From contig NZ_CP041046.1 in the NCBI RefSeq assembly GCF_006385595.1, positions 930,001 to 994,000 of the forward strand: a DNA stretch of 64,000 nucleotides, given 5' to 3'. Origin of the DNA: Luteibacter pinisoli (GTDB taxonomy: Bacteria; Pseudomonadota; Gammaproteobacteria; Xanthomonadales; Rhodanobacteraceae). Below the pieces are notes generated by a model. It did not search any database. It was given only the letters and a program-made list of their open reading frames with translations, and had not been told where the DNA came from. The position numbers and the translations under genes were made by a program. Below are positions 25,688 through 35,819 of this stretch, one piece after another; positions within the stretch are counted from its first letter, which is position 1; each line of letters starts with the position of its first letter.

Positions 25688-26335
25688 ATGGCCCTCGCCC
25701 TGTACACCTATTGGCGCTCCAGCGCCGCCTACCGCATCCGTATCGCCCTGAATCTGAAGGGATTGGCCTACGAGGCCCGGCCCGTGCACCTGCTCAACGA
25801 GGGTGGGGAGCACCTGAAACCGGCATATCGGGAGGTATCGCCGCAGGGACAGCTGCCGACCCTGGTGGACGGCGATTTCGTGGTGCGCCAGTCCATGGCC
25901 ATCCTTGAATACCTGGAAGAGACCCGGCCGACGCCGGCGCTGCTCCCCGCCGACCCCCGCCACCGCGCCCGCGTGCGTGAGCTGGCCCTGGCCGTGAGCA
26001 CGGATATCCATCCGCTGGGCAACCTGCGGGTGCTCAAGGAGATCGAGGGGCGGTTCGGGGCGGACGCCGCGGCCAAGGCGGCGTGGAGCCGGCGCTGGAT
26101 CGGCGGTGGTTTCGATGGGATCGAGGCCCTGCTGGCGCAGGGGCCGCGTGGCACGTTCAGCTGGGGCGACACCCCGACCCTTGCCGACGTCTGCCTGGTG
26201 CCGCAGTACTACAACGCCGTTCGCTGGGAGCTGGACCTCGGCCCGTACCCGCTGATCCGCCGCGTCGTCGAAAACTGCAACGCCCTGGAGGCCTTCCAGA
26301 AAGCCGCCCCCGAGTCCCAGCCCGACGCCCCGTAA
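25688..26335 (+). CDS. maiA: Maleylacetoacetate isomerase (zeta-class GST)
   Basis: Isomerises maleylacetoacetate to fumarylacetoacetate with glutathione, the step between HmgA and FahA. The 215-residue protein has the thioredoxin-fold N-terminus with SSAAYRIRIAL (residues 11-21), the zeta-class SSxxxxxR(V/I) active-site block, in which the usual Cys is Ala, followed by SPQGQLPTLV and QSMAILEYLEE. The C-terminal helical domain has DTPTLADVCLVPQ. It is 17 kb from hppD-hmgA-fahA, divergent from pgk, so its expression may not follow the operon. A TAGAAT -10-like hexamer is at 25658-25663. Confidence 0.92.
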   Translation: MALALYTYWRSSAAYRIRIALNLKGLAYEARPVHLLNEGGEHLKPAYREVSPQGQLPTLVDGDFVVRQSMAILEYLEETRPTPALLPADPRHRARVRELALAVSTDIHPLGNLRVLKEIEGRFGADAAAKAAWSRRWIGGGFDGIEALLAQGPRGTFSWGDTPTLADVCLVPQYYNAVRWELDLGPYPLIRRVVENCNALEAFQKAAPESQPDAP

Positions 26336-26343
26336 CCCCCAAT

Positions 26344-26380
26344 AAAAAAATGCGCCCCTACATGCAAATGTAGGAGCGCA
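26344..26380 (-). terminator. Terminator of pilU on the minus strand
   Basis: Read on the minus strand, a 13-bp stem with one mismatch (26380-26368 with 26363-26351) and loop TTGC is followed by seven T residues (26350-26344). It lies between the convergent maiA and pilU genes. Confidence 0.75.
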
Positions 26381-26392
26381 CCCTGTGCGCGA
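26370..26392 (+). repeat. REP-like palindromic element
   Basis: The core GTAGGAGCGCACCCTGTGCG and following bases resemble the GTAGGAGCG-type REP sequences common in Pseudomonas and Xanthomonadales. GCGCAC (26376-26381) pairs with GTGCGC (26385-26390) over a CCT loop. A second, inverted half (TGCGCCCCTACA at 26351) gives a REP-doublet look. Confidence 0.55.
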
Positions 26393-26416
26393 AAAGCCAA
26401 CAACGCGGTGTAGGCG

Positions 26417-27526
26417 CTAAACCCCAATCCCATAAGGATCGCTGGACGCAAACTCCGTCCCCGTCGCTCCTTCGGACAGGCGGATCTTCAGCGCCAGGCC
26501 ATCGCGCGAGTCCGCCTTGTTCAGGCACTCGTCGAGGGTGATCTGGCCTTCGCGGTACAGGCGGTACAGCGACTGGTCGAAGGTCTGCATGCCTTCCTGC
26601 AGGCTGCGGTCCATGGCGTCCTTCACCTCGTGGATCTGGCCGCGGCGGATCATGTCGCGGATCAGCGGGGTGTTGAGCAGCACCTCGGTCGCCGGGATGC
26701 GGCGGCCTTCCTTGCCCAGCACCAGGCGCTGGCTGATGACCGCGCGCAGGTTCAGGGCCAGGTTCATCAGCACGTTCTTGTGTGCCGATTCCGGGAAGAA
26801 GTTGAGGATGCGCTCCAGCGTCTGGTCCGCGTTGTTGGAGTGCAGGGTAGCCAGGCAGAGATGGCCGGTTTCCGAGAACGAGATGGCGGCCTCCATGGTC
26901 TCGGTGTCGCGGATCTCGCCGATCATGATCACGTCCGGCGCCTCGCGCATCGCGTTCTTCAGCGCCTCGTGATAGCTGTGGGTATCAAGGCCCACCTCAC
27001 GCTGGTTGACGATGGAGCGCTTGTGCCGGTGCAGGTATTCGATCGGGTCCTCGATGGTGAGGATATGGCCCGAGCTGTTGGTGTTGCGGTGGTCGAGCAT
27101 GGCCGCCAGGGTGGTGGACTTGCCCGAACCGGTGGCACCGACGACCAGGATCAGGCCGCGCGGCTCCATGATCAGGTCGCGGAAGATCGACGGCAGGCGC
27201 AGCTCTTCCAGCGAGGGAATCTCGCTCTTGATGGCACGGATGACCATGCCGATCTCGCCACGCTGCTTGAACACGTTGATACGGAAGCGGCCCGCTTCCT
27301 TCACGGCCAGCGCCATGTTCAGCTCAAGGTCGCGCTCGAACTGGGGCACCTGGCCTTCGTCCATCAGGGAATAGGCGATCTTCTTGACCATGCCGCTGGG
27401 CAGGCCCGTGTTGCCAAGCGGGTAAAGCTTGCCTTCCACCTTGATGTTCACCGGGGCACCGGTCGTCAGGAACATGTCCGACGCGCCCTTGTCCACCATC
27501 AGTTTCAGGAAATAACCGATATCCAC
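26417..27526 (-). CDS. pilU: Type IV pilus retraction ATPase PilU
   Basis: A 369-residue hexameric ATPase of the PilT/PilU family that helps PilT to pull back type IV pili. Walker A is GATGSGKSTT (about residues 128-137), the Asp box HILTIEDPIEYLH, Walker B DVIMIGEIRD, and the His box ETGHLCLATLHSNNAD. PilU rather than PilT is indicated by the opening MDIGYFLKLMVDKGASDMF and by the tail beyond the ATPase, DSRDGLALKIRL. No pilT is present in the window, although the two are often adjacent in this order. It is convergent with maiA and ends before a T-rich terminator. Confidence 0.92.
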   Translation of the reverse strand: MDIGYFLKLMVDKGASDMFLTTGAPVNIKVEGKLYPLGNTGLPSGMVKKIAYSLMDEGQVPQFERDLELNMALAVKEAGRFRINVFKQRGEIGMVIRAIKSEIPSLEELRLPSIFRDLIMEPRGLILVVGATGSGKSTTLAAMLDHRNTNSSGHILTIEDPIEYLHRHKRSIVNQREVGLDTHSYHEALKNAMREAPDVIMIGEIRDTETMEAAISFSETGHLCLATLHSNNADQTLERILNFFPESAHKNVLMNLALNLRAVISQRLVLGKEGRRIPATEVLLNTPLIRDMIRRGQIHEVKDAMDRSLQEGMQTFDQSLYRLYREGQITLDECLNKADSRDGLALKIRLSEGATGTEFASSDPYGIGV

Positions 27527-27619
27527 CTAAACCCCCGTTGGTTCGCATTACAATCGAGACGACGGTCTCCCGACCTTCTATATCGACAATATCCCGCAAA
27601 GCTGTATGAGGAACGAGTG

Positions 27620-28195
27620 ATGGTGCACAACTTGCCGTCGAACGCCCTGCCGAAGGGCCGCCGGCGCCTTGGCCAGGCCGCCCTGGCCCTGGTTTTCGCC
27701 ACCCTTGCGGGCTGCGCGAGCGTTCCCCCGCCGGATGGTTCCATGAACCAGGCCCTGGCCCAGTTGCAGGCTGCCCGCGATGCGGGTGCTGCCGATTATG
27801 ATCCGGTTGACCTGGATTATGCCCAGAGCAAGTTCCGCCAGGCGCAGGCCGCCATGGCGGCCAAGAAGTACGACGAGGCGTCGGTGCTTGCCGACGAGTC
27901 GCGCGCGGACAGCGAGCTCGCCCGCGCCAAGGCCCGCCTGGGGGCCGCCCGCGCCCAGAACTCGGCCAAGAGCAAGGAAAACGCGCAGATGCGCGTCGAA
28001 ATGATCGACAACCACCAGAACGACACGGTGCCGATCCCGAACAACGTGCAGGAAACCGAATCGGTCCTGCCCGAGGCGACGGACACCACGCCGCCCCCGG
28101 TCGGTGGCCAGACCCAGCCGCTGAATGACCAGGGCGGCTACGTGCAGCCGCAGAACGATCCGCAGCCCCAGCAGAACAACCAGGGAGGCCAGTAA
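27620..28195 (+). CDS. DUF4398-type lipoprotein
   Basis: A 191-residue lipoprotein: basic N-terminus, hydrophobic stretch and lipobox LAGC (Cys about residue 32). The mature part has a helical repeat region (ALAQLQAARDAGAADYDPVDLDYAQSKFRQAQAA) that matches the DUF4398 pattern, then a Pro/Gln/Asn-rich disordered tail. Its stop overlaps the next start (TAATG), so the two are coupled. The pair is divergent from pilU. Role in the envelope is unknown. Confidence 0.75.
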   Translation: MVHNLPSNALPKGRRRLGQAALALVFATLAGCASVPPPDGSMNQALAQLQAARDAGAADYDPVDLDYAQSKFRQAQAAMAAKKYDEASVLADESRADSELARAKARLGAARAQNSAKSKENAQMRVEMIDNHQNDTVPIPNNVQETESVLPEATDTTPPPVGGQTQPLNDQGGYVQPQNDPQPQQNNQGGQ

Positions 28196-28860
28196 TGAAC
28201 CGCTATACCGTCCTCCTCTCCGCCCTGGCGCTGGCTGTCTCGGCCGGCACGGCCATGGCCGCGACCGACGACCTCGACGTCCGCCGCCTGAACACCAGCC
28301 TGGATCAGCTCTCGACCGACCCCACCCTGGGCAACTACGCGCAGGCGGAGCAGGCCCGGGCGCGCGAGGCCATCAGCCAGATGGCCCAGTTCAAGCCGAA
28401 GGACAAGGAACACGCCCATTACCTGTACGTCGCCGAGCGCCGCGTGGACATCGCCAAGGCGATGGCGCAGCTGCAGGACGCCCAGGCCAAGAGCGCCCAG
28501 CTGGACCGCGAGCACGACGCCATCCTGCTCGAAGCCAGCCGCCTCGACACCGAAATGGCCCGCCGCCAGCTGGAGCAGCAGCGCCAGCAGAACCAGATGA
28601 TCCAGGAAGAAGCCGCCCGCCTGCAGCAGCAGGGCGTGGAATATTCCCAGGCGCTGGAGCAGGCCAAGGCCGAGGGCGACAAGGCCCGCCAGGTCGCCGC
28701 GGCACAGGCCAAGGTGGCCAATGCCGCGAAGAAGCAGGCCGCGCTGGCCGAGGCCGCCGCACGCGCCATGCGTGACATGGGCTCGTCCGATGGCGGTGCC
28801 CCCGCCAACACCCCCGCCACCGGCTCCTCGTCGAAGAAGCGGTCTTCGGGCGGTAACTGA
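28195..28860 (+). CDS. Exported coiled-coil DUF4398-like protein
   Basis: A 221-residue protein with a signal peptide ending at AMAATDD (about residue 23). It has a DUF4398-like segment (AQAEQARAREAISQMAQF) followed by a long Gln/Ala/Glu-rich helix (about residues 95-195) that should form a coiled coil, and a Ser/Lys-rich tail. It overlaps the upstream lipoprotein gene by one base and is likely part of the same envelope complex. No enzyme motif is visible. Confidence 0.7.
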   Translation: MNRYTVLLSALALAVSAGTAMAATDDLDVRRLNTSLDQLSTDPTLGNYAQAEQARAREAISQMAQFKPKDKEHAHYLYVAERRVDIAKAMAQLQDAQAKSAQLDREHDAILLEASRLDTEMARRQLEQQRQQNQMIQEEAARLQQQGVEYSQALEQAKAEGDKARQVAAAQAKVANAAKKQAALAEAAARAMRDMGSSDGGAPANTPATGSSSKKRSSGGN

Positions 28861-29124
28861 GCGCGACGGCGCAGCATGGGCGGCCGGGAAGCCCCGCCGC
28901 CCATGGCTGTGGCGTAAACCGTTGCTGATGCAACCGTTTTTCGCAGGATCTTTGAGGTTTTTCGCTCTTGCGACCCTCCGGACAGCGGAGTAGGTTGGAC
29001 TTCCCGTCACTGAAAAAACACCTGACGGGGTTCTGCCGGAGCATGCCTCGCGCCTTCGCGTCCGCATGGCTCCCCTCACGACCGCCCCGCGTCGCGGGTC
29101 GGCCCCACCGCGAGGAGTACCGCA

Positions 29125-29355
29125 ATGTTCGAAAACCAGCAGCGCGACGACGTTGAAAAATTTATCGGTGCCGACAAGGACACCCGTCGTCTCTACTTCC
29201 GACACCAGGAGCTCAACGACAAAGTCGAGGAAGCCAGCCGCGGCTGCCTTCCGCTTAGCGACATCGAGCTCCGCACGCTGAAACAGGAAAAGCTGCAGGC
29301 GAAAGAGAAGCTCGAACGAATGTGGGATACCTGGCAATCCACGCGGCAACACTGA
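29125..29355 (+). CDS. DUF465 (YdcH-like) small protein
   Basis: A 76-residue cytoplasmic protein with two helices. The central block RRLYFRHQELNDKVEEA and the later LSDIELRTLKQEKLQAKEKLE follow the DUF465 pattern (H-x-L-x-x-x-I and L-K-x-x-K-L-x-x-K-D). A clear GAGGAG lies before the ATG. The family is widespread and of unknown role. It stands alone, with a terminator directly after it. Confidence 0.75.
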   Translation: MFENQQRDDVEKFIGADKDTRRLYFRHQELNDKVEEASRGCLPLSDIELRTLKQEKLQAKEKLERMWDTWQSTRQH

Positions 29356-29374
29356 CGCCGCCATCGAGTACAGC

Positions 29375-29402
29375 AAAGGGCGCGCCTGTCGCGCCCTTTT
29401 TG
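29375..29402 (+). terminator. Terminator of the DUF465 gene
   Basis: 10-bp stem AAAGGGCGCG (29375-29384) with complement at 29390-29399, loop CCTGT and a following T-run. Confidence 0.85.
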
Positions 29403-29539
29403 TTGCGCCGCATTAAGGGAACCTGCCTGCCGAACCCGTGGTCTTGCCTACATCGTTTCGCCGTAGCCTTAACAGCGGGATTCGAACAGGCGCGGCACCC
29501 ATTATCATGGGCGCCCAGAGAGTCATCTACGGAGTTCGA

Positions 29540-30910
<1,371 letters not shown>

Positions 30911-30926
30911 TAAGGAAGACACGACC

Positions 30927-32756
30927 ATGTGTGGAATCGTTGCCGCTGTAGCGCAGCGTGATATTGCTCCTATCCTGATCGCGGGCCTCAAGGCCCTCGA
31001 ATACCGCGGCTACGATTCCGCGGGCATGGCCATCGCTGACGAGGGCGAAATTCGCCGCGTCCGTGCGAAGGGCAAGGTGCGCGAAATGGAAGCGCTGTAC
31101 GACGCCGACCCGATTCCGGGTGGCACGGGCATCGCACACACGCGCTGGGCGACGCATGGCGTGCCCAGCGAAGTGAATGCGCACCCGCATGTGCAGGGCC
31201 GCATCGCCATCGTGCACAACGGCATCATCGAGAACTACGCCAGCCTGCGCGAAGGCCTCCAGGCGAAGGGCCGTACGTTCCATTCGCAGACCGACACCGA
31301 AGTGATGGGGGCGGTGATCGACGAGCACGTGCAAGCGGGTAAATCGCTGCGTGATGCCGTCACCGCCGCCGTGCGTCAGCTGGAAGGCGCGTACGCCATC
31401 GCGGTCATGAGCCTGGATGAGCCGGGCCGTATCGTCGGCGCCCGCCGCGGTTGCCCGCTGCTGGTCGGCATTGGCATCGGTGAGCACTTCCTTGGCTCCG
31501 ATGCCCAGGCGCTCATCAAGGTCACCAACCGGATGATGTACCTGGAAGAAGACGACATCGTCGAGATCACTCGCGGCGGCGTCGAAGTCTTCGATATCGA
31601 AGGCAATCCGGTGGATCGCGCGGCACACGAGAGCGAGATCAGCGCTGACTCCGTCGAGCGTGGCGAGTACCGCCACTACATGCAGAAGGAGATCTTCGAA
31701 CAGCCGCGTGCCGTGGCCGATACGCTGGAAGGGCGGATCGGTCCGCACGGTGTGTTGCCGAACATCTTTGGCATCGATGCCGATCCGATCCTCGACAAGA
31801 CGCGCGGCATCCACATCGTCGCCTGCGGCACCAGCTATCACGCAGGCATGGTCGCCAAGTACTGGATCGAGGAGTTCGCGCGCATCCCGGTCGTGGTTGA
31901 AGTGGCCAGTGAGTATCGCTACCGCGACGTCGTCGTGCCCGACGACACGCTGTTCGTGGCCATCTCGCAGTCCGGCGAAACGGCCGACACCCTGGCGGCG
32001 ATGCGCGAATCGCGCCGACGCGGCTATCTGGCCACGTTCGCCATCTGCAACGTGCCCGAGTCTTCGGTGGTGCGTGAATCGGATCTGCGCCTGATGACGC
32101 GCGCCGGCCCCGAGATCGGCGTGGCCTCCACCAAGGCGTTTACCACCCAGCTGGCCGCGTTTGCGCTGTTGGCCCTGGACCTGGGGCGTCGCCGTGGGCT
32201 GGATCACGCACAGTACCTGGCGCATTGCCAGGAGCTCCAGTCGCTTCCGCGCTACATCGAGAACGCGCTGAAGAGCGAAGGTGAGATCATCAAGATCGCG
32301 GATCACTTCATCACGAAGCAGCACGCCCTTTTCCTCGGGCGAGGCGCGCAGTATCCGGTTGCCCTGGAAGGGTCGCTGAAGCTTAAGGAGATCTCTTACA
32401 TCCACGCCGAGGCGTACCCGGCTGGCGAGCTGAAGCACGGCCCGCTGGCGCTCGTGGACGAAAACATGCCTATCGTCGCCGTGGCGCCGAACGGTCCGCT
32501 GCTCGACAAGCTGAAATCCAACCTGCAGGAAGTGCGGGCACGCGGTGGCGAGCTGATCGTGTTCGCCGACGAGCGTGTTGAGATGGATACGGATACCGAG
32601 CGCCTTGCCACGGTTTTCGTGGATGGCGGCAGCGACCTGATCGCGCCCGCGGTCTTTACCGTGCCGATGCAGCTGCTCGCCTATCACGTTGCTGTCCAGC
32701 GCGGCACCGACGTTGACCAGCCGCGTAACCTGGCCAAGTCGGTGACGGTGGAATAA
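30927..32756 (+). CDS. glmS: Glutamine-fructose-6-phosphate aminotransferase
   Basis: Makes glucosamine 6-phosphate from fructose 6-phosphate and glutamine, feeding UDP-GlcNAc. The 609-residue protein begins MCGIVAAVAQRD, with the catalytic Cys exposed after Met removal, and has the glutaminase blocks YRGYDSAG and HTRWATHG. The two SIS domains carry CGTSYHAG, SQSGETADT and AEAYPAGELKHGPLALV. The normal family C-terminus, NLAKSVTVE, is present. It sits between CBS and a phosphomannomutase gene (2 bp gap), so it is part of a sugar-nucleotide group. Confidence 0.97.
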   Translation: MCGIVAAVAQRDIAPILIAGLKALEYRGYDSAGMAIADEGEIRRVRAKGKVREMEALYDADPIPGGTGIAHTRWATHGVPSEVNAHPHVQGRIAIVHNGIIENYASLREGLQAKGRTFHSQTDTEVMGAVIDEHVQAGKSLRDAVTAAVRQLEGAYAIAVMSLDEPGRIVGARRGCPLLVGIGIGEHFLGSDAQALIKVTNRMMYLEEDDIVEITRGGVEVFDIEGNPVDRAAHESEISADSVERGEYRHYMQKEIFEQPRAVADTLEGRIGPHGVLPNIFGIDADPILDKTRGIHIVACGTSYHAGMVAKYWIEEFARIPVVVEVASEYRYRDVVVPDDTLFVAISQSGETADTLAAMRESRRRGYLATFAICNVPESSVVRESDLRLMTRAGPEIGVASTKAFTTQLAAFALLALDLGRRRGLDHAQYLAHCQELQSLPRYIENALKSEGEIIKIADHFITKQHALFLGRGAQYPVALEGSLKLKEISYIHAEAYPAGELKHGPLALVDENMPIVAVAPNGPLLDKLKSNLQEVRARGGELIVFADERVEMDTDTERLATVFVDGGSDLIAPAVFTVPMQLLAYHVAVQRGTDVDQPRNLAKSVTVE

Positions 32757-32758
32757 GC

Positions 32759-34114
32759 GTGAAGTGTTTCAAGGCGTATGACGTCCGCGGACGGGTTCCC
32801 GACGAGCTAAACGAAAGCGTGGCCTATCGACTAGGCCGCGCCTTCGCGCGAACCGTGGGCGAGGGCCCCGTCGTGGTGGGTTATGACATTCGCCGCGACA
32901 GCCCGGCCTTTGCGCAGGCCATTATCCGTGGCCTGAACGACGAAGGCCGCGATGCCATCGACATCGGGCTGTGTGGCACGGAAGAGGTGTATTTCCAGAC
33001 CTTCCATCGCGGCGTCGCCGGCGGCGTGATGGTGACGGCCAGCCACAATCCCATCGACTACAACGGCATGAAGCTGGTGCGTGAAGGCGCGCGGCCCATC
33101 AGTGGCGACACGGGCCTGCGCGATATCGAGCGCCTGGTGGAGGCGGATGCCTTTGGTGCGCCCGTTGCCACCCGGGGCCGCGTCCTGGTGGATCACGACA
33201 AGTCGGCGTACATCGCGCACCTGCTCACCTACATCGACCCGGCGGCGCTCAAGCCGCTGAAGGTCGTGGCGAATGCAGGCAATGGCGGTGCCGGTGCGGT
33301 GATCGACCTGCTGGAAAAGCACCTGCCGATCGAGTTCATCCGCGTCAACCACGAACCCGACGGCAGCTTTCCGAACGGCATCCCCAACCCGCTGCTGCCC
33401 GAGAATCGTGCGGCGACCGCCGAGGCCGTGCGCGAACATGGCGCGGACTTCGGGATTGCCTGGGACGGCGACTTCGATCGCTGCTTCTTCTTCGATGCCG
33501 ACGGCGCGTTCATCGAGGGCTACTACATCGTGGGACTTCTCGCAGCGCAGATCCTGGAGACGCATCGCGGCGCGAAGATCATCCATGACCCTCGCCTGAC
33601 CTGGAACACCATTGATATGGTGAAAGCCGCAGGAGGCATACCGATCGAGAGCAAGACCGGCCATGCGTTTATCAAGGAAAGGATGCGTGCCGAGGATGCG
33701 GTCTACGGTGGCGAGATGAGCGCGCATCACTATTTCCGTGAGTTCGCGTATTGCGATTCGGGGATGATTCCGTGGTTGCTGTTGGCCGAGCGTGTCTCGG
33801 CAACGGGGCTGGGCCTGGCCGACATGCTAGCGGCGCGCATCGCCGCCTTCCCGTGCAGTGGGGAACTCAACTTCGTCGTGAATGACGCGGCTACCGCGGT
33901 GGCGCGCGTGATGGCGTTTTATGCGGGGCAATCGCCTAGCGTGGAGCGGGTAGATGGCGTGAGCGCGGATTTCGGCACATGGCGCTTTAACCTGCGCTCA
34001 TCCAATACCGAGCCGTTATTGCGACTCAATGTCGAGTCGCGTGGCGATTCGGCGCTGATGCACGCGAAGGCCGACGAAATCGCACGCATTATCCAGGGAG
34101 CGGGTAGCGCGTGA
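32759..34114 (+). CDS. manB: Phosphomannomutase / phosphoglucomutase
   Basis: Interconverts mannose (or glucose) 6- and 1-phosphates; the former feeds GDP-mannose. The 451-residue chain has the four classic sites: phosphoserine loop TASHNPIDYNGMK, metal loop DGDFDRCFFFD, sugar loop GEMSAHHYF and phosphate site RSSNTEPLLRL. A GTG start at 32759, 2 bp after glmS, gives the standard N-terminus MKCFKAYDVRGRVPDELNE. It overlaps the gtrA start by four bases (GTGA). With manC at 35.8 kb it supplies GDP-D-mannose. It may correspond to XanA of Xanthomonas, which handles both sugars. Confidence 0.93.
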   Translation: MKCFKAYDVRGRVPDELNESVAYRLGRAFARTVGEGPVVVGYDIRRDSPAFAQAIIRGLNDEGRDAIDIGLCGTEEVYFQTFHRGVAGGVMVTASHNPIDYNGMKLVREGARPISGDTGLRDIERLVEADAFGAPVATRGRVLVDHDKSAYIAHLLTYIDPAALKPLKVVANAGNGGAGAVIDLLEKHLPIEFIRVNHEPDGSFPNGIPNPLLPENRAATAEAVREHGADFGIAWDGDFDRCFFFDADGAFIEGYYIVGLLAAQILETHRGAKIIHDPRLTWNTIDMVKAAGGIPIESKTGHAFIKERMRAEDAVYGGEMSAHHYFREFAYCDSGMIPWLLLAERVSATGLGLADMLAARIAAFPCSGELNFVVNDAATAVARVMAFYAGQSPSVERVDGVSADFGTWRFNLRSSNTEPLLRLNVESRGDSALMHAKADEIARIIQGAGSA

Positions 34115-34497
34115 AGCGACAGGCGATTCAGTTCGCGGCTGCGGGCGTGCTGGGCTTCCTCATAGACACTGGTGTCCTCTACGTCGCGTTGTGGGCAGGC
34201 CTTGGCTATTACGCGGGGCGCGCCGTTTCCTTCCTCTGCGCCGTATTTGCCACCTGGCAGGCCAATCGACGCTTTGCGTTTGCCGAGGGGCGCCGCGAGT
34301 CCGTGTGGCTTGAGTGGTGGCACTACCTGGCTGCGATGAGCCTGGGCGGGGTAGTGAACTATCTTGCCTATACGGTCGTCGTGCTCCGGGCGCCGTCGTC
34401 CCAGCTCACTCCCTTATTCGCGGTAGCGGCCGGGTCGCTGGCCGGCATGGTCGTCAATTTCATCAGCGCGCGGTTCTGGGTGTTCCGGGGGCGTTGA
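34111..34497 (+). CDS. GtrA-family small membrane protein
   Basis: A 128-residue protein with four predicted membrane helices. The opening QAIQFAAAGVLGFLIDTGVLYVAL and the ending GMVVNFISARFWVFRGR match GtrA, thought to flip undecaprenyl-phosphate-linked sugars. GTG start at 34111 overlaps the manB stop. There is no GtrB-type GT2 or GT-C partner next to it, so it may serve proteins coded elsewhere, for example the GT2/DUF2142 pair at 47-50 kb. Confidence 0.85.
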   Translation: MKRQAIQFAAAGVLGFLIDTGVLYVALWAGLGYYAGRAVSFLCAVFATWQANRRFAFAEGRRESVWLEWWHYLAAMSLGGVVNYLAYTVVVLRAPSSQLTPLFAVAAGSLAGMVVNFISARFWVFRGR

Positions 34498-34530
34498 GCG
34501 GCCTCGAAATAGGCTGAGTTTTGGCTGTCT

Positions 34531-35763
34531 CTACTGAGTGGTGGCTTCAGTCGGCGCGACAATTGCCCGATCTCTCGCCGACTGGCTTTCTCGGGTGGCC
34601 CACTTACCGACGCGGTTTGCCAGGCGGATAGCGCCCTCATCGAAAATTCGGCGGAACGGCTCAGCAAGGATAAGCGTCAAGATCACTACAACGGCGATTG
34701 CCGACCAGGCTGCCGTGGAGTAGCTCGCATGGCGCGCGACGGCTTTGAACACGGCTGCTCCGGCCGACCCCAGGATCAGCGTGTGGATCAGGTACACAGT
34801 GAACGACACACGCCCGAGCCATGCCACCGGTCGCGCCGTAAGAATCGTGTGAGCCAACGGGCTTGCTACCACGCCCGCTACGAGGAGCCAGGCGCCGAGC
34901 AGTTCATATAGTGCCGGCCAGTTCCATGAAAGTCCGGCGTGCTCTTGTATCCAGTTTGCCAAGACGACGAGTGGCACGTAGAGAGGTGCGTTCGATTTGT
35001 AACTGGCGACAAAAATGCCTAAGGGAATTGCTATTGCCGCAAACCAGCGCGTGCGGAATAGGGCGGGCAACCTGCCGATGTAAGCGCCCACGATGAACAT
35101 GGCAAAGTAGGTACCGGGATTGCTTGAGATGTGCCACAACAGCAAGGCTGCCGCTGCCGCAGCAAGGCCCGAGTAACGGAAACGACCGAACAGCGCGAGA
35201 AATGCGAATAGAAGCATGGAGCCATAGAACTCCAGCTGGATGGTCCACAACACGTAGTCGTAGCTGGTGTGGCCAAGTAGCAGCGAGCCGTAGACCGCTT
35301 CGTTGAGCGCCTGTACGAAGCTATGTGGGCCGCGATAGGAATCCCAGACGAAACTATGCGGCAACTCAGGTGACACCGTATGAAACGCATGCGCGGCCAT
35401 GAGCAGGTAGCCGAACATGACAGCGGCAGCCACTGGAACGCCGAGGCGGAAATAACGCTTGATGGCCGAGCCGCGAAGGTAGTCGATATCTGCGCCTTCG
35501 AAAAAGCGCTTGGCGAGCACATAGCCGCTCAAGACGAAGAAGAGGCTCACGGCGAACCCGCCGGAGTACAGAATGTATAGCGGGCTATTGAAGAGGCCCG
35601 GTTCCCACGTCTCGCGAAGATCGGCGGCCGCACCCGTGTGCGTGAACGGGAAATACCCGAACATGGCATGGGAAAAGACCACGGCGAGCGCAGCGAGGCC
35701 GCGCAGGCCGTCAAGTCCCGTGTCCTTGCGGCGCGCCGGCATCTTTAGAGGTTCTACTTGCAT
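34531..35763 (-). CDS. Acyltransferase-3 family membrane protein
   Basis: A 410-residue protein with about ten membrane segments. It opens RRKDTGLDGLRGLAALAVVFSH (family His) and has GGFAVSLFFVLSGYVLAKRFF, FVVSGF-like block and the late SFTVYLIHTLIL block. No SGNH domain is fused. As the last gene of the rmlBACD-manC operon it probably acetylates a repeat-unit sugar of the surface polysaccharide. Its GC is lower than the housekeeping genes, as is common for variable O-antigen genes. Confidence 0.85.
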   Translation of the reverse strand: MQVEPLKMPARRKDTGLDGLRGLAALAVVFSHAMFGYFPFTHTGAAADLRETWEPGLFNSPLYILYSGGFAVSLFFVLSGYVLAKRFFEGADIDYLRGSAIKRYFRLGVPVAAAVMFGYLLMAAHAFHTVSPELPHSFVWDSYRGPHSFVQALNEAVYGSLLLGHTSYDYVLWTIQLEFYGSMLLFAFLALFGRFRYSGLAAAAAALLLWHISSNPGTYFAMFIVGAYIGRLPALFRTRWFAAIAIPLGIFVASYKSNAPLYVPLVVLANWIQEHAGLSWNWPALYELLGAWLLVAGVVASPLAHTILTARPVAWLGRVSFTVYLIHTLILGSAGAAVFKAVARHASYSTAAWSAIAVVVILTLILAEPFRRIFDEGAIRLANRVGKWATRESQSARDRAIVAPTEATTQ

Positions 35764-35819
35764 GAAGACTGCCTTTCCTTGAGGCGATTTACGTTCCGCA
35801 CCTTGCGGACATGGATGAG

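Noticed and set aside
28861..29124. Possible small gene or RNA between the coiled-coil gene and DUF465
   Set aside because: Only a 10-bp hairpin (28875-28905) is visible; no start with RBS, no known RNA fold.
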